From contig CAWFUF010000024.1 in NCBI GenBank assembly GCA_963818775.1, positions 1-64,000 of the forward strand: a stretch of 64,000 nucleotides of DNA, read 5' to 3'. The notes beneath the pieces are model-generated. The model saw only the letters and a program-made list of their open reading frames with translations, was not told the DNA's origin and did not search any database. Within the stretch, counting starts at the first letter, position 1. Each line of letters starts with the position of its first letter. Source of the stretch: JAMXLO01 sp963818775 (GTDB lineage: Bacteria; Pseudomonadota; Alphaproteobacteria; Acetobacterales; Acetobacteraceae). Positions 34,127 to 43,491 of the stretch are shown piece by piece. Both the position numbers and the translations under genes were made by a program.

Positions 34127-35690
34127 TCACGCCGGGCGTACGTTCCAGGGATACGGCCTCGCACCAGGCAGGATGCCAGTGATCGATTTGCGGAAGGCTG
34201 TGCGCTCGTAGGGTTGACCGAGCGGGATCGTCGGCGCCTCCATCATCGCGAGGTGTCCCAACTCCTTTGCGAACCGCTGCTGCGACGCCTGATCGGGCGC
34301 GTAGGCCCAGGCGTTCGCCAGTTCCTCGGCTTGCGCATTCGCCCACCAGCCGAACCATCCGGCGGCTCCCTGACCGCGCACAAGAAACGATGACCCGGGA
34401 TTGGCGCAGACCGTGGCTGGAAGATGGCCGAGAAACATGCTCCAGCCACCTCTCTCGACCGACTCCTGACTTGCGCGGCGCTTCAGAAGGCTACCATAGT
34501 CGGTTTGCTGCAGATCGACGTTCATGCCCATTCTGTGCAACGAATCGGCGCTCACCTGAGCGAGTGCGCTATAATCTGGACGGTCGGCCGGGTTGAGGAT
34601 GACGACCTTCTGGCCGGCATATCCTGCATCCTTCAAAGCGGTGCGGCCGGCATCGAGGCTGCCAGGAACCAGCGAAGCATCATCGTCCGAGTAATACGGC
34701 GTCTTCCGCGGCCACAGGCTTTTGCATTGCGTCCAGGTCGAGGTGTCGTCGCCAAATGCGGCGCGCATATAGTCCTCTTGCACCACCCCCCTCATCACGG
34801 CGCGGCGCAGGCGCACATCGTCGAACGGCGGCTGTAGGCAATTGAGCCTTATGAAGCCCAGCTTCCCATACGGATTCGCGATCTTGGAAACTATGTCAGA
34901 ATTCGCGACAAGCATCGGCATCAGATCAACCTGCGGTGCCTCCAACCAATCGACCTCGCCGGTCATCAGCGCGGCGGCGGCGGTGGCCGAGTCGGGAACA
35001 CTCAACGCGCCCGAAATGCACGATCTTCCCACCCGAGGCCCAATCCGGCGGCTCTTTGCGCGGCACGTACGCATCGAACTTCTCATAAACGACGCGGTTG
35101 CCGGAGTTGTATTCACCAGCAATGAAGCGGTACGGTCCCGATCCCACCATCTCCTTCACGGCCGTATTCGGATCGGTGTGTGCGAGATGCTCCGGCATGA
35201 TCCACGCCGCGTTATCGGGCAAGGCGATCGCGTCGAGCAACAACGGGAACGGCCGTGTCAGTCGGATCTCGATGGTGCGGTCATCCCGAGCTGCCGATGT
35301 GTCAACGGCCTGGGAGAGGAGCTGGCCGAACGGCGTGCAGGCACACCAGCGTTGGAGGCTCGCGATGCAGTCTATCGCCCTTACGGGCGTCGCATCATGG
35401 AACGTCAGGCCATCGCGCAGCCGGATGCGCCACGTGCGGCCGTCGTCCGATACCTCGTGCCCGGATGCCATCTGCGGCCGTGACGTCAGGCTACCGTCGA
35501 CCGCATAGAGCGTATCGAAAACATAGTCTCCGTGGAGGCCCGCGCCCGCGTCCGAGGACCAGTTCGGGTCGAGAACGCTGAGATTTGCGAGTGGAACGAA
35601 ACGGAGCGTGTTCGCCCGCCGGTCCTGGCCAATGGCGGTCTTGGTGAGAAGAGCAGCGGAACTGCCGGTCAGCATTGCTCGGCGGCGCAT
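34127..35690 (-). pseudogene. SBP_bac_5-type substrate-binding protein, frameshifted
   Basis: The 5' part (starting MRRRAMLTGSSAALLTKTAIGQ) encodes a signal peptide and the N-terminal lobe of an oligopeptide/nickel-type binding protein (LRFVPLANLSVLDPNW, RDGLTFHDATPVRAIDC, GSGPYRFIAGEYNSGNRVVYEKF). After GKIVHFGRVE, at about 34998-35000, the frame is lost. The other frame continues VPDSATAAAALMTGEVDW and runs to a normal C terminus. Adding two bases at the junction gives a 521-residue protein of the expected length. No permease or ATPase genes are adjacent. It sits between a flavin monooxygenase and a racemase-fold protein, which suggests a role in uptake of a small compound that they process. 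Confidence 0.82.
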
Positions 35691-35867
35691 ATCCTTTGTC
35701 CCTTCGCGACTCCTGTGTGCGCCTTTACGCGAACACAGTGCCGATCATCGAGCGGCACATTGCATCGTCCTCCCACACATCACAATGACCCTGATATTTG
35801 ACGGAGGGTCGGTTGCCACGGCGGCGAGAGAGCAAGTTTCTCGCACGGAATGCTCTGCTCAGGCCGG

Positions 35868-37214
35868 TCAGTCTCCATCGTCGAACAGATTCTCGCGCAG
35901 CGTCGCGCCCTTGTACTCGGTGCGGAACCGCCTACGGCGTTGCAACTCCGGAACCAGCAGATCCGCGATAGCGGCCAGATCGGCTGGCATCGATACCACG
36001 TGGCCTAACATGAAGCCGCCGCGGCTGCCGGTGGCCTCGAACACCTCTTCCATATGATCCGCCACCTGGGCCGCCGTGCCAGCGACGGTGCGCTGATAGC
36101 CGGTGGCAAAGCGCATGCCATGCTCGAAGAATTCCTTGCGCGTGATCTCCGTATTGGCGCCCAGCTCGACGATCAGTTCGCGCACAAAGCCGACCGGCGA
36201 GGCTTGGCTGGCGACGATCTCTTTGTGCAAGTCGCCCAGCTTGAACAGTTCCGGCAGGGTGTCGAAGTCGTAACCCGAATTGTGTGACAGATAGACGCCG
36301 GCGCCTTCCAGCGGAATCGCGGTCAGCAGGCGCTCGCGCTGAGCGATAGCCTCGCGTTCCGTCTCGGCGACGACCGTTGGCTGCTGCCAGATAATGCCCA
36401 TAGTCTGCGGGTCACGGCCCAATGCCGCCACTGCATCGTCCAGCGCCTTGCGTTGGGCGATCTGCAGTTTCAGCGGCATGTCGGCACCGAACGCCATGTC
36501 TGCAACGTAGGCGGCGGCGCGGATGCCGCGCGGTGACCCGCCGGCTTGCAGCAACAGCGGCCGGCCCTGCGGCGAGGGCGGCGTGTTAAGCGGCCCGCTG
36601 ATTTTGAAGAACTTCCCACGGTGCTCGACGTCGTGCACCTTCGCCGGATCGCCGACCTGACCGCTGGCATGGTCCCATAGCATGGCATCCGGCTCGACGC
36701 TGTCCCAGAGCGTGCGGCAGACGTCGATGAACTCCTCCATCCTGTCATAGCGTTCGTTATGGTCGACGATCTCGTCGTAGCCATAATTGGCGTAGTCGGA
36801 CCGCCGCGTGGACGTGATGACGTTGAAGGCGATGCGCCCACCGGTGACATGGTCAAGCGAGTTGAACAACCGTGCCAGATAGTAGGGGTGCATAAATGTC
36901 GTGGAATAGGTGACGCCGAAGCCGAGATGCTTCGTGACCCGCGACATTGCCACCGCGAGCGGCGCCAGGTCCTGACGCGGCCAGGAGATACCCCAGCGCA
37001 CCGCCGCGTCACGCGAGGCCTGCCAGGTGCTGGGTACGCCGGTGCCGTCACCGGAAAACAGCATGTCGAGCTTGCCGCGCTCGGCGATGCGGGCGATCTC
37101 CTCGAACATGGTGACGTCGGGATAAGTCTTGCCCGGCCATGCGCCCGGCATGCGCCACCGGCCATCCATGTGGATGTACGAGAGATCGAAGGCGAGATGC
37201 ATCCGCTTCGGCAT
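35868..37214 (-). CDS. NtaA/SnaA/DszA-type flavin-dependent monooxygenase
   Basis: A 448-residue luciferase-like TIM barrel of the large LLM subgroup. MHLAFDLSYIHMDGRWRMPG, the MLFSGDGTGVPSTW region, RVTKHLGFGVTYSTTFMHPYYLARLF, GGRIAFNVITSTRRSDYANYG and LLQAGGSPRGIRAAA are all typical. These enzymes use FMNH2 from a partner reductase to oxidise compounds such as nitrilotriacetate or sulfur heterocycles. No reductase gene is nearby. The ATG at 37214 was chosen since the longer frame adds only an Arg-rich segment. It diverges from the enolase-superfamily gene (164 bases between starts) and leads the minus-strand unit. Confidence 0.88.
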   Translation of the reverse strand: MPKRMHLAFDLSYIHMDGRWRMPGAWPGKTYPDVTMFEEIARIAERGKLDMLFSGDGTGVPSTWQASRDAAVRWGISWPRQDLAPLAVAMSRVTKHLGFGVTYSTTFMHPYYLARLFNSLDHVTGGRIAFNVITSTRRSDYANYGYDEIVDHNERYDRMEEFIDVCRTLWDSVEPDAMLWDHASGQVGDPAKVHDVEHRGKFFKISGPLNTPPSPQGRPLLLQAGGSPRGIRAAAYVADMAFGADMPLKLQIAQRKALDDAVAALGRDPQTMGIIWQQPTVVAETEREAIAQRERLLTAIPLEGAGVYLSHNSGYDFDTLPELFKLGDLHKEIVASQASPVGFVRELIVELGANTEITRKEFFEHGMRFATGYQRTVAGTAAQVADHMEEVFEATGSRGGFMLGHVVSMPADLAAIADLLVPELQRRRRFRTEYKGATLRENLFDDGD

Positions 37215-37378
37215 GCGACGGTCCCCGTCGTGGATCCGCCGACCAACCAAGCAAGAATGAGGCCGCGAAGGGAGATTGGCAGCTTCTCCAAAGAGCCAGT
37301 TGGGTGCGATGCGAGCGGGCTGCTCGCCAGCGTGCGGAGTGGACGTTATCGTTCGGCGACCACACCGGAGGCCTTGGC

Positions 37379-38566
37379 ATGAAGATCACCGCCGTCCGCG
37401 TCCTTCGCCTCTCCGGCACCATGCCGACCGAAGGCCCGCTCTGGGAGGAACGGCTGGTCCGGCCGATCGACATCTACACCGAGTACCGTATGCGCGAGGA
37501 CTTCGAGGGTGGCGCCCAACTCGATCCCAACCACTTCCGCCTCGAACAACACTTCGTTCGCGTCGAGACCGATGAAGGCCCGGTCGGTATCGCAGGCCCG
37601 TTGCCCGACATGGTCGCCGCGTTCGTCGCCAAGCGCCTGCGCCCGATCATCCTCGGCCAGGACCCCGTGGCGCACGAAAAGCTGTGGGACCAAATGCACC
37701 GGATCATGGTGCACGGCCGCCAGGGTGACGCGATGCTGGCAATCAGTGCGATCGACTGCGCACTGTGGGACCTGAAGGGACGCTGGCTCGGCCAGCCGGT
37801 TTACCGCCTGCTTGGCGGACCGACGCGCGACACGGTTCCCGCGTATGCATCGATGCTGGGGTTCGCTGTACGGGACATGGGCCGCGTGCGCGAGCGCGCC
37901 GCTGAATACCAGGCGATGGGCTATCCCGCGCAAAAATGGTTCTTCCGGCACGGCCCGATGAGCGGTCACGACGGGATGCGCGAGAATGTCGCACTGGTGC
38001 GCACGCTGCGCGAAACACTCGGCGACGATTACGACATCATGCTGGACTGCTGGCAGTCGTTCGATCCGATCTACGCGGTGGAACTCGCCGATCGCATCGC
38101 CGAATTTCATCCGCGCTGGCTTGAGGAGTGCGTGATGCCGGACCGCATCGACAGCTATCGCCGTATCAAGGAACGCACGCAGATTCCCTTGTCCGGCGCC
38201 GAGCATGAGTACACCCGCTGGGGATTCAAGCGTTTCATCGACGCCGATGCACTGGATGTGCTCCAGCCGGACATCTACTGGGCGGGCGGACTGTCCGAAG
38301 TCCTTAAGATCGCCGCCTATGCGTCGGTGCACGACATGATGGTGATTCCGCACGGCCATTCCACGCCGGCGGGGTTGCACTTCTCACTGGCGCAGTCGCC
38401 ATTGTTGACGCCGATCCAGGAGTACCTGGTGAAGTGGAACGCGATCAACCAGCACTTTCTCGCCAATCCGATCACACCGCAGCATGGCGAATTCGCGCTG
38501 CCGACATTGCCAGGCCTCGGCATGGATCTCGATCCGGCAAAAATCGAGGCGCAGGACGAGGTTTAA
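37379..38566 (+). CDS. Enolase-superfamily acid-sugar dehydratase (rhamnonate-dehydratase-like)
   Basis: A 395-residue mandelate racemase/muconate lactonizing enzyme-like protein. N-terminal capping domain starts MKITAVRVLRLSG. Metal ligands appear in IMLDCWQSFDP (Asp), RWLEECVMPD (Glu) and LSGAEHEY (Glu). The general base histidine is in VIPHGHSTPAG. PAQKWFFRHGPMSGHDG in place of a KxK motif resembles the rhamnonate dehydratase subgroup. Such enzymes abstract a proton next to a carboxylate and eliminate water. The precise acid sugar cannot be decided. It is transcribed divergently from the flavin monooxygenase and converges with a TetR gene. Confidence 0.88.
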   Translation: MKITAVRVLRLSGTMPTEGPLWEERLVRPIDIYTEYRMREDFEGGAQLDPNHFRLEQHFVRVETDEGPVGIAGPLPDMVAAFVAKRLRPIILGQDPVAHEKLWDQMHRIMVHGRQGDAMLAISAIDCALWDLKGRWLGQPVYRLLGGPTRDTVPAYASMLGFAVRDMGRVRERAAEYQAMGYPAQKWFFRHGPMSGHDGMRENVALVRTLRETLGDDYDIMLDCWQSFDPIYAVELADRIAEFHPRWLEECVMPDRIDSYRRIKERTQIPLSGAEHEYTRWGFKRFIDADALDVLQPDIYWAGGLSEVLKIAAYASVHDMMVIPHGHSTPAGLHFSLAQSPLLTPIQEYLVKWNAINQHFLANPITPQHGEFALPTLPGLGMDLDPAKIEAQDEV

Positions 38567-38652
38567 CGGCTGATCTCCGCGCCCATCAACTTCGGCCAAG
38601 GCGCCGGGCACGGATGCGTTGTGCCAGTGCTTGTGGTTCGTCGGACACCAGA

Positions 38653-39309
38653 TCACGTTGCCCGCCCGGATTTCAACGACCGGCCCGCGCCGGCATTGGG
38701 TCGACCTGCACCTTGACCGTGTTTGGTATTGGATGGTCGGCACAGACCGTCGACGAAAACGTCGAGCAGGCGCAGCACGCTCGCCTGCCAGCCGGGCTGG
38801 TCGTGCAGGTAGCACATGCCTACGAGAGCCCGCAGGAGGTCCTCCGAGCTGATATCGGCACGGATCTCGCCCGCCGCGACGGCGCGGTCCAGCAACGCGC
38901 CCACCGCCTTGGTCAGGCGCTCGAACGAATAGGCGGAGAGTTCCGAGGAGCTGTTCACCGCCAGAGCAAGCGCCGCCGACATGCCTTTCTTGGTGGCGAC
39001 GAATTCCACGTTCGAGCGCAGCCAGCGGCGCAGCGCTTCGACCGGAGATGCTTCGGTCTTCAACTGTTCGGCAAGATCGGCGAGCTGCTCGACCTCGCGC
39101 CGATAGACCGCCTCGAACAGCGCTTCGCGGGTCGGGAAATGCCGGTACAGTGTGCCGATGCCGACCCCGGCGTGCCGCGCCACCGCCTCCAGGCTGGCAT
39201 CGGAGCCGCCGGCGCTGAACACCGCCTTCGCTGCCTCCAGCACCCGCTCGCGATTGCGAACCGCATCGGTGCGCGGCTGCCGGATGGCCTTGTTCGAATG
39301 TTCTCCCAT
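38653..39309 (-). CDS. TetR-family transcriptional regulator
   Basis: A 218-residue repressor-type protein. The helix-turn-helix spans about residues 20-65: RNRERVLEAAKAVFSAGGSD, then SLEAVARHAGVGIGTLYRHFPTREALFEAVY. The remainder is the helical ligand and dimer domain of TetR_C_33-like proteins. It is divergent from the molybdenum oxidoreductase operon (175 bases between the starts), with a perfect palindrome in between. It is therefore the likely regulator of that operon and of itself. The ligand may be an aldehyde or aromatic, by inference from the operon. Confidence 0.92.
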   Translation of the reverse strand: MGEHSNKAIRQPRTDAVRNRERVLEAAKAVFSAGGSDASLEAVARHAGVGIGTLYRHFPTREALFEAVYRREVEQLADLAEQLKTEASPVEALRRWLRSNVEFVATKKGMSAALALAVNSSSELSAYSFERLTKAVGALLDRAVAAGEIRADISSEDLLRALVGMCYLHDQPGWQASVLRLLDVFVDGLCRPSNTKHGQGAGRPNAGAGRSLKSGRAT

Positions 39310-39343
39310 ATGGCTCGTTCACGTTCTCTGGGCTACTTGAAAG

Positions 39344-39358
39344 CGGAGGCACCCTCCG
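39344..39358. promoter_or_regulatory. Candidate TetR operator
   Basis: A perfect palindrome CGGAGG-CAC-CCTCCG between the divergent tetR and oxidoreductase genes, 35 bases from the tetR start and about 125 bases from the iron-sulfur subunit start. TetR proteins bind such short palindromes. It is the only clear dyad in this gap. Confidence 0.55.
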
Positions 39359-39483
39359 TATATAGCGCCAGATCAGACCAAAACAGAGCGGTCCCGTTCA
39401 TCAACCGCCACCCCAACTCGCCGCGTTACGCGCCCCGCGTTGGCTGGGGCCTGGTCCGAGGATAGCACTGATCGGAGCACCGC

Positions 39484-39981
39484 ATGAGCTTATCGATATC
39501 GCTGACCGTGAATGGTGTGGCACGAGACATTCCGTTGGACGATCCACGGGTCACGCTGCTCGATCTCCTTCGCGAACGGCTTGATCTGACCGGCACCAAG
39601 AAGGGCTGCGACCGTGGCCAGTGCGGCGCGTGTACGGTGTTGGTCGACGGCCGACGGATCAATTCGTGCCTCGCTCTCGCGCTCAGTTGCGACCGCTCGC
39701 ATGTCCAGACAATCGAGGGCGTGGCTCAAGGCGACGTGCTGCATCCGATGCAGGCGGCGTTCATCGTGCGTGACGGTTTTCAGTGCGGCTTCTGCACGCC
39801 GGGCCAGATCATGAGTGCAATCGGCCTGATGCAGGAAGGTCAGGCCGGGAACGATCCCGAACGAGTGCGCGAAGGCATGAGCGGCAATCTGTGTCGCTGC
39901 GGCGCCTATGTCGGGATCACCGAGGCGGTGCTGGACGCTCAGAAGGCAATTGGCGAGCTCGATCGGAAGCATGCGGCATGA
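39484..39981 (+). CDS. Molybdenum oxidoreductase, [2Fe-2S] subunit (PaoA/YagT-like)
   Basis: A 165-residue two-domain iron-sulfur protein. The plant-type [2Fe-2S] cluster ligands are in KKGCDRGQCGACTVLVDGRRINSCL. The C-terminal helical cluster is held by GFQCGFCTPGQIM and GNLCRCGAY. This small subunit passes electrons from molybdopterin to FAD in xanthine-oxidase-family enzymes. There is no Tat signal, so the enzyme appears cytoplasmic, unlike E. coli PaoA. It is the first gene of a three-gene operon, ending with a four-base overlap on the FAD subunit. Confidence 0.95.
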   Translation: MSLSISLTVNGVARDIPLDDPRVTLLDLLRERLDLTGTKKGCDRGQCGACTVLVDGRRINSCLALALSCDRSHVQTIEGVAQGDVLHPMQAAFIVRDGFQCGFCTPGQIMSAIGLMQEGQAGNDPERVREGMSGNLCRCGAYVGITEAVLDAQKAIGELDRKHAA

Positions 39982-41036
39982 AGACCTTCGATTATCTCCG
40001 GCCCACGACGATCGCCGAGGCCGTCGCTGCCGCGTCCGAGCCAGGCGCAGCTTACCTCGCGGGAGGCACCAATCTGCTGGACCTGATGAAAGGCGGAATT
40101 ACACAGCCGCGCCGTCTGGTCGACGTCAATCATTTGCCGGGGCTCGACGCGATCGAGCAGCTGGCCGATGGCGGCGTGCGGATCGGCGCGCGCGTGCGTA
40201 ACGCCGACCTGGCGCACGACGCTGCGTTTGCCCGACGCTTTCCCGCGGTGGCGGAGGCCTTGCTGTCCGGTGCTTCGGCGCAACTGCGCAATGCGGCGAC
40301 GGTCGGCGGCAATCTGCTGCAGCGCACGCGGTGTGCGTATTTTTACGATGTCGCCAGCGCCTGCAACAAGCGCCAACCAGGCGCCGGCTGCGAGGCGCGC
40401 GGCGGCGACACACGGCTGCATGCGGTGCTCGGCTGGAGCGAGAGCTGCATCGCGACCAACCCGTCGGATTTCTGCGTCCCGCTGGTGGCGTTCGACGCAG
40501 TGGTGGAGATCGCGGGCGGAACCGGTCAGCGCGAAGTATCGCTGGAGAGCTTCCACCGTCTACCCGGCGACACGCCAGAACGCGAAAGTGTGCTGGAGCC
40601 GGGCGAGCTGATCGTTGCCGTGCGCCTGCCGGCCGAGGCCGCGGGATTCTCGGCGCACGCCCGTTACCTGAAGGTGCGCGAGCGCACCTCGTACGCCTTC
40701 GCGGTCGTGTCGGCCGCCGCCGCATTGCGGATCGAGGAAGGCGCCATCGCTGAGGCGCGGATCGCGCTCGGCGGCGTCGCGCTGAAGCCGTGGCGCGCAC
40801 GCGCGGCGGAGTCGGTGCTGACAGGCGCCCGGCCCGATGGCGTCGCCTTCCGCCGTGCAGCCGAGGCAGCGCTCGCCGGTGCGACGCCATCCGGCGACAA
40901 CGCGTTCAAAATCGAGCTCGCGCGGCGGATTGTGACGCGGGCTCTCACATTGGCCGCGGCGGGCACGCCGGACCGTGTGCCAGCGCTGCCGGCCTCTCCC
41001 TTCGCCCATGCTCCCGGAGCTCTCATGCATGTCTGA
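39978..41036 (+). CDS. Molybdenum oxidoreductase, FAD subunit with extra [4Fe-4S] site (PaoB/YagS-like)
   Basis: A 352-residue FAD-binding subunit. The flavin motif is YLAGGTNLLDLMKGGI, and AQLRNAATVGGNLLQRTRC is the second. An insertion rich in cysteine (RCAYFYDVASACNKRQPGAGCEA and a later SESCIA) resembles the [4Fe-4S] loop of E. coli PaoB, which ordinary CoxM/XdhA subunits lack. It accepts electrons from the iron-sulfur subunit. The start overlaps the stop of the previous gene (ATGA), and the end overlaps the start of the large subunit by eight bases. Confidence 0.93.
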   Translation: MKTFDYLRPTTIAEAVAAASEPGAAYLAGGTNLLDLMKGGITQPRRLVDVNHLPGLDAIEQLADGGVRIGARVRNADLAHDAAFARRFPAVAEALLSGASAQLRNAATVGGNLLQRTRCAYFYDVASACNKRQPGAGCEARGGDTRLHAVLGWSESCIATNPSDFCVPLVAFDAVVEIAGGTGQREVSLESFHRLPGDTPERESVLEPGELIVAVRLPAEAAGFSAHARYLKVRERTSYAFAVVSAAAALRIEEGAIAEARIALGGVALKPWRARAAESVLTGARPDGVAFRRAAEAALAGATPSGDNAFKIELARRIVTRALTLAAAGTPDRVPALPASPFAHAPGALMHV

Positions 41037-43296
41037 TATCGCGCTTACCCCGACTCCGGCTCATCAGCGGCACGGCTCCAATATCGGCCAGCCGATGACC
41101 CGCCGTGACGGCATCCTGAAGGTCACGGGCGGCGCGCGCTACGCGGCCGACCATCACCCGCCCGGCATGCTTTACGCCGCTCTGGCGGTGGCTAGCATTG
41201 CGCGTGGCCGGGTCACCTTCCTGGACCTCTCGGCTGCGAAGGCGCATCCGGGCGTGGTCGAGGTCATGACGCCCGACAACAAGCCGGAGCTGGCGCTGGA
41301 TCCGAACGCGAAGCTGCACCCGTTCATGTTCCGGCTCGACCTGCTGCAGAACGACCGGGTGCGTTACGCCAACCAGCCAATCGCGGTGGTGATCGCCGGG
41401 ACGCTGGAGGCCGCGACGGAAGGTGCCGCGTTGCTGTCGCCCCGCTACGAAACCGCTCCGGCACGGGTTGGATTGGATTCCGACGAGAGCTTCGTGCCAC
41501 CCGCGGTAGGCGTCGGCACTCCCGCCGCGGTGCAGCACGGCGATGTTGCGGCAGGCCTCGCGGCGGCGTCCATTCGCATCGACGCGACCTACGAGACATC
41601 GCCGCAATATCACAATGCGATGGAGCCGCACGCGATCGTCGCGGCATGGGATGGCGACACGCTGTCCATCGATACGCCGAGCCAGGGCCTGACGATGGCG
41701 CAGGCACGCGTTGCCGAACTGTTCGGCATTCCGCCCGAGAACATCCAGATCCGCAGCCCGTTCCTGGGTGGCGGCTTCGGTTCGAAAGGCTTCATCGCCG
41801 GTCCTCAGGTACTCGGCATCATGGCGGCCCGGCTGGTCGGCAAGCCGGTCAAGCTGGTGCTGCGGCGCGAGCAGATGTACGGCCCAGTGGGCCATCGCGC
41901 GCCGACCCGGCAGACGCTGCGACTGGGTGCCGACCGCGAGGGTGCGCTGACGGCTATCGACCATCACACCAAGACATCTTCCAGCACGTTCGACGACTTC
42001 TTCGAGCCTGCCTCGGACGCTTCGCACACGCTGTATGCCAGCCCAGCCATCGCCACGTCGCACGAAGCGGTGCGGCTCGACACTGGGACGCCCCTGTTCA
42101 TGCGCGCGCCCGGCGAGGCGACCGGCTCGATCGCCCTGGAGAGCGCGATCGATGAGATGGCGCAGGCTTGCGGCATGGACCCGCTGGAGTTTCGCCTGAA
42201 GAACTATGCCGAAGTGGAACCGGCCTCCGGCAAGCCGTTCTCCTCGAAAGCGCTGCGGCAATGCTACGCGCAGGGTGCCGAACAATTCGGCTGGTCAAGG
42301 CGGCCGCTCGCGGCGCGGCAAATGCGCGACGAGGCTGGGCTGCTGGTTGGCTGGGGCGTGGGTACCGCGACCTTCCCGGCGATCATGTTCCAGGCGCAGG
42401 CCCGCGCGGTGATCCGGCGTGACGGCAGTGGCGTAATGGAGATCGGTGCGCACGACATGGGCCAGGGTGCGGCGACCGCGCTTGCTCAGATCGCGGCCGA
42501 CGGGCTCGGCCTCGATATCGATCAGGTCGAGTTCCGGACTGGCACATCTGATTTGCCGGATGCCGGTATCGCGGGCGGGTCCGCTCATACCGCCACGGCC
42601 GGCATGGCGATCCATAGCGCCGGCGCCGACGTCATCGCCAGGCTGGCGGAGCTGGCCATGGGCGACGACCATTCGCCGCTATTCGGCGCCGACAATGCGG
42701 GCGTCGTGGCCCGGGGAGGGCGGCTGTTCCGCCGAGACGATGAAAGCCGCAGCGAGAGCTATGGCGATATCCTCGCGCGAGCCGGGGTCGCGGAAATCGA
42801 TGGGCGGGGCAACAGCGCGGCGGACCCGGCGGCGCAGTCGAACTACGCCATGCATGCGCACGGCGCCGTGTTTGCGGAGGTGAAGGTAGATCCCGAGTTG
42901 GGGCAGATCCGCGTCACTCGTCTGGTCGGTGCCTTCGCCGCCGGCCGGGTGATCAATCCGCGGCTTGTGCGCAGCCAGTATTATGGCGGCATGATCTGGG
43001 GCGTATCGTTCGCCCTGCATGAGCACGCCGTGATGGACTTACGCTCCGGCCGCCCGATGAACCCAAACCTCGGCGAGTATCATGTGCCGGTGAACGCCGA
43101 TGTGCCCTCGCTGGAAGCCATTCTCGTCGACGAGTACGACCCACACGTCAACGCGCTCGGCATCAAGGGCGTCGGCGAAATCGGCATTACCGGGACCGCC
43201 GGTGCGGTCGCCAATGCGGTGTGGCACGCGACCGGCGTCCGCGTTCGTCAGTTCCCGATTACGCTCGATCGTCTGATTGAGCCCGCTCTGGGATAG
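41029..43296 (+). CDS. Molybdenum oxidoreductase, molybdopterin subunit (PaoC/YagR-like)
   Basis: A 755-residue catalytic subunit. GARYAADHHPPGMLYAALAV opens the first domain. Cofactor-contact segments include SPFLGGGFGSKGF, FMRAPGEATGSIALESAID, EIGAHDMGQGAATALAQIA and GGSAHTATAG. The catalytic glutamate is in IKGVGEIGITGTAGA near the end. RAPGEA rather than a CSFR loop indicates aldehyde oxidase/PaoC-type chemistry, not CO dehydrogenase. It probably oxidises an aldehyde or N-heterocycle to the acid. No XdhC-type maturation chaperone is present in the window. ATG chosen just after the overlapping stop. Confidence 0.94.
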   Translation: MSDIALTPTPAHQRHGSNIGQPMTRRDGILKVTGGARYAADHHPPGMLYAALAVASIARGRVTFLDLSAAKAHPGVVEVMTPDNKPELALDPNAKLHPFMFRLDLLQNDRVRYANQPIAVVIAGTLEAATEGAALLSPRYETAPARVGLDSDESFVPPAVGVGTPAAVQHGDVAAGLAAASIRIDATYETSPQYHNAMEPHAIVAAWDGDTLSIDTPSQGLTMAQARVAELFGIPPENIQIRSPFLGGGFGSKGFIAGPQVLGIMAARLVGKPVKLVLRREQMYGPVGHRAPTRQTLRLGADREGALTAIDHHTKTSSSTFDDFFEPASDASHTLYASPAIATSHEAVRLDTGTPLFMRAPGEATGSIALESAIDEMAQACGMDPLEFRLKNYAEVEPASGKPFSSKALRQCYAQGAEQFGWSRRPLAARQMRDEAGLLVGWGVGTATFPAIMFQAQARAVIRRDGSGVMEIGAHDMGQGAATALAQIAADGLGLDIDQVEFRTGTSDLPDAGIAGGSAHTATAGMAIHSAGADVIARLAELAMGDDHSPLFGADNAGVVARGGRLFRRDDESRSESYGDILARAGVAEIDGRGNSAADPAAQSNYAMHAHGAVFAEVKVDPELGQIRVTRLVGAFAAGRVINPRLVRSQYYGGMIWGVSFALHEHAVMDLRSGRPMNPNLGEYHVPVNADVPSLEAILVDEYDPHVNALGIKGVGEIGITGTAGAVANAVWHATGVRVRQFPITLDRLIEPALG

Positions 43297-43491
43297 CTGC
43301 ACTCGCGGCGCCTACGGTCGCAGCTTCGCTGAACCAACCGTGGCACAAAGCTCCTCAACGCGACCGCGATGGGCGCAACACCCCAGCGGTGGGCCGTGCA
43401 GACGCTGTAATCAATCGCAGAATACCGGACAAGACTAGGTTCGTATCGGTGCACTGGGGGTGTCGAATTGGGTGAGGGAAGCGACGGCCGA

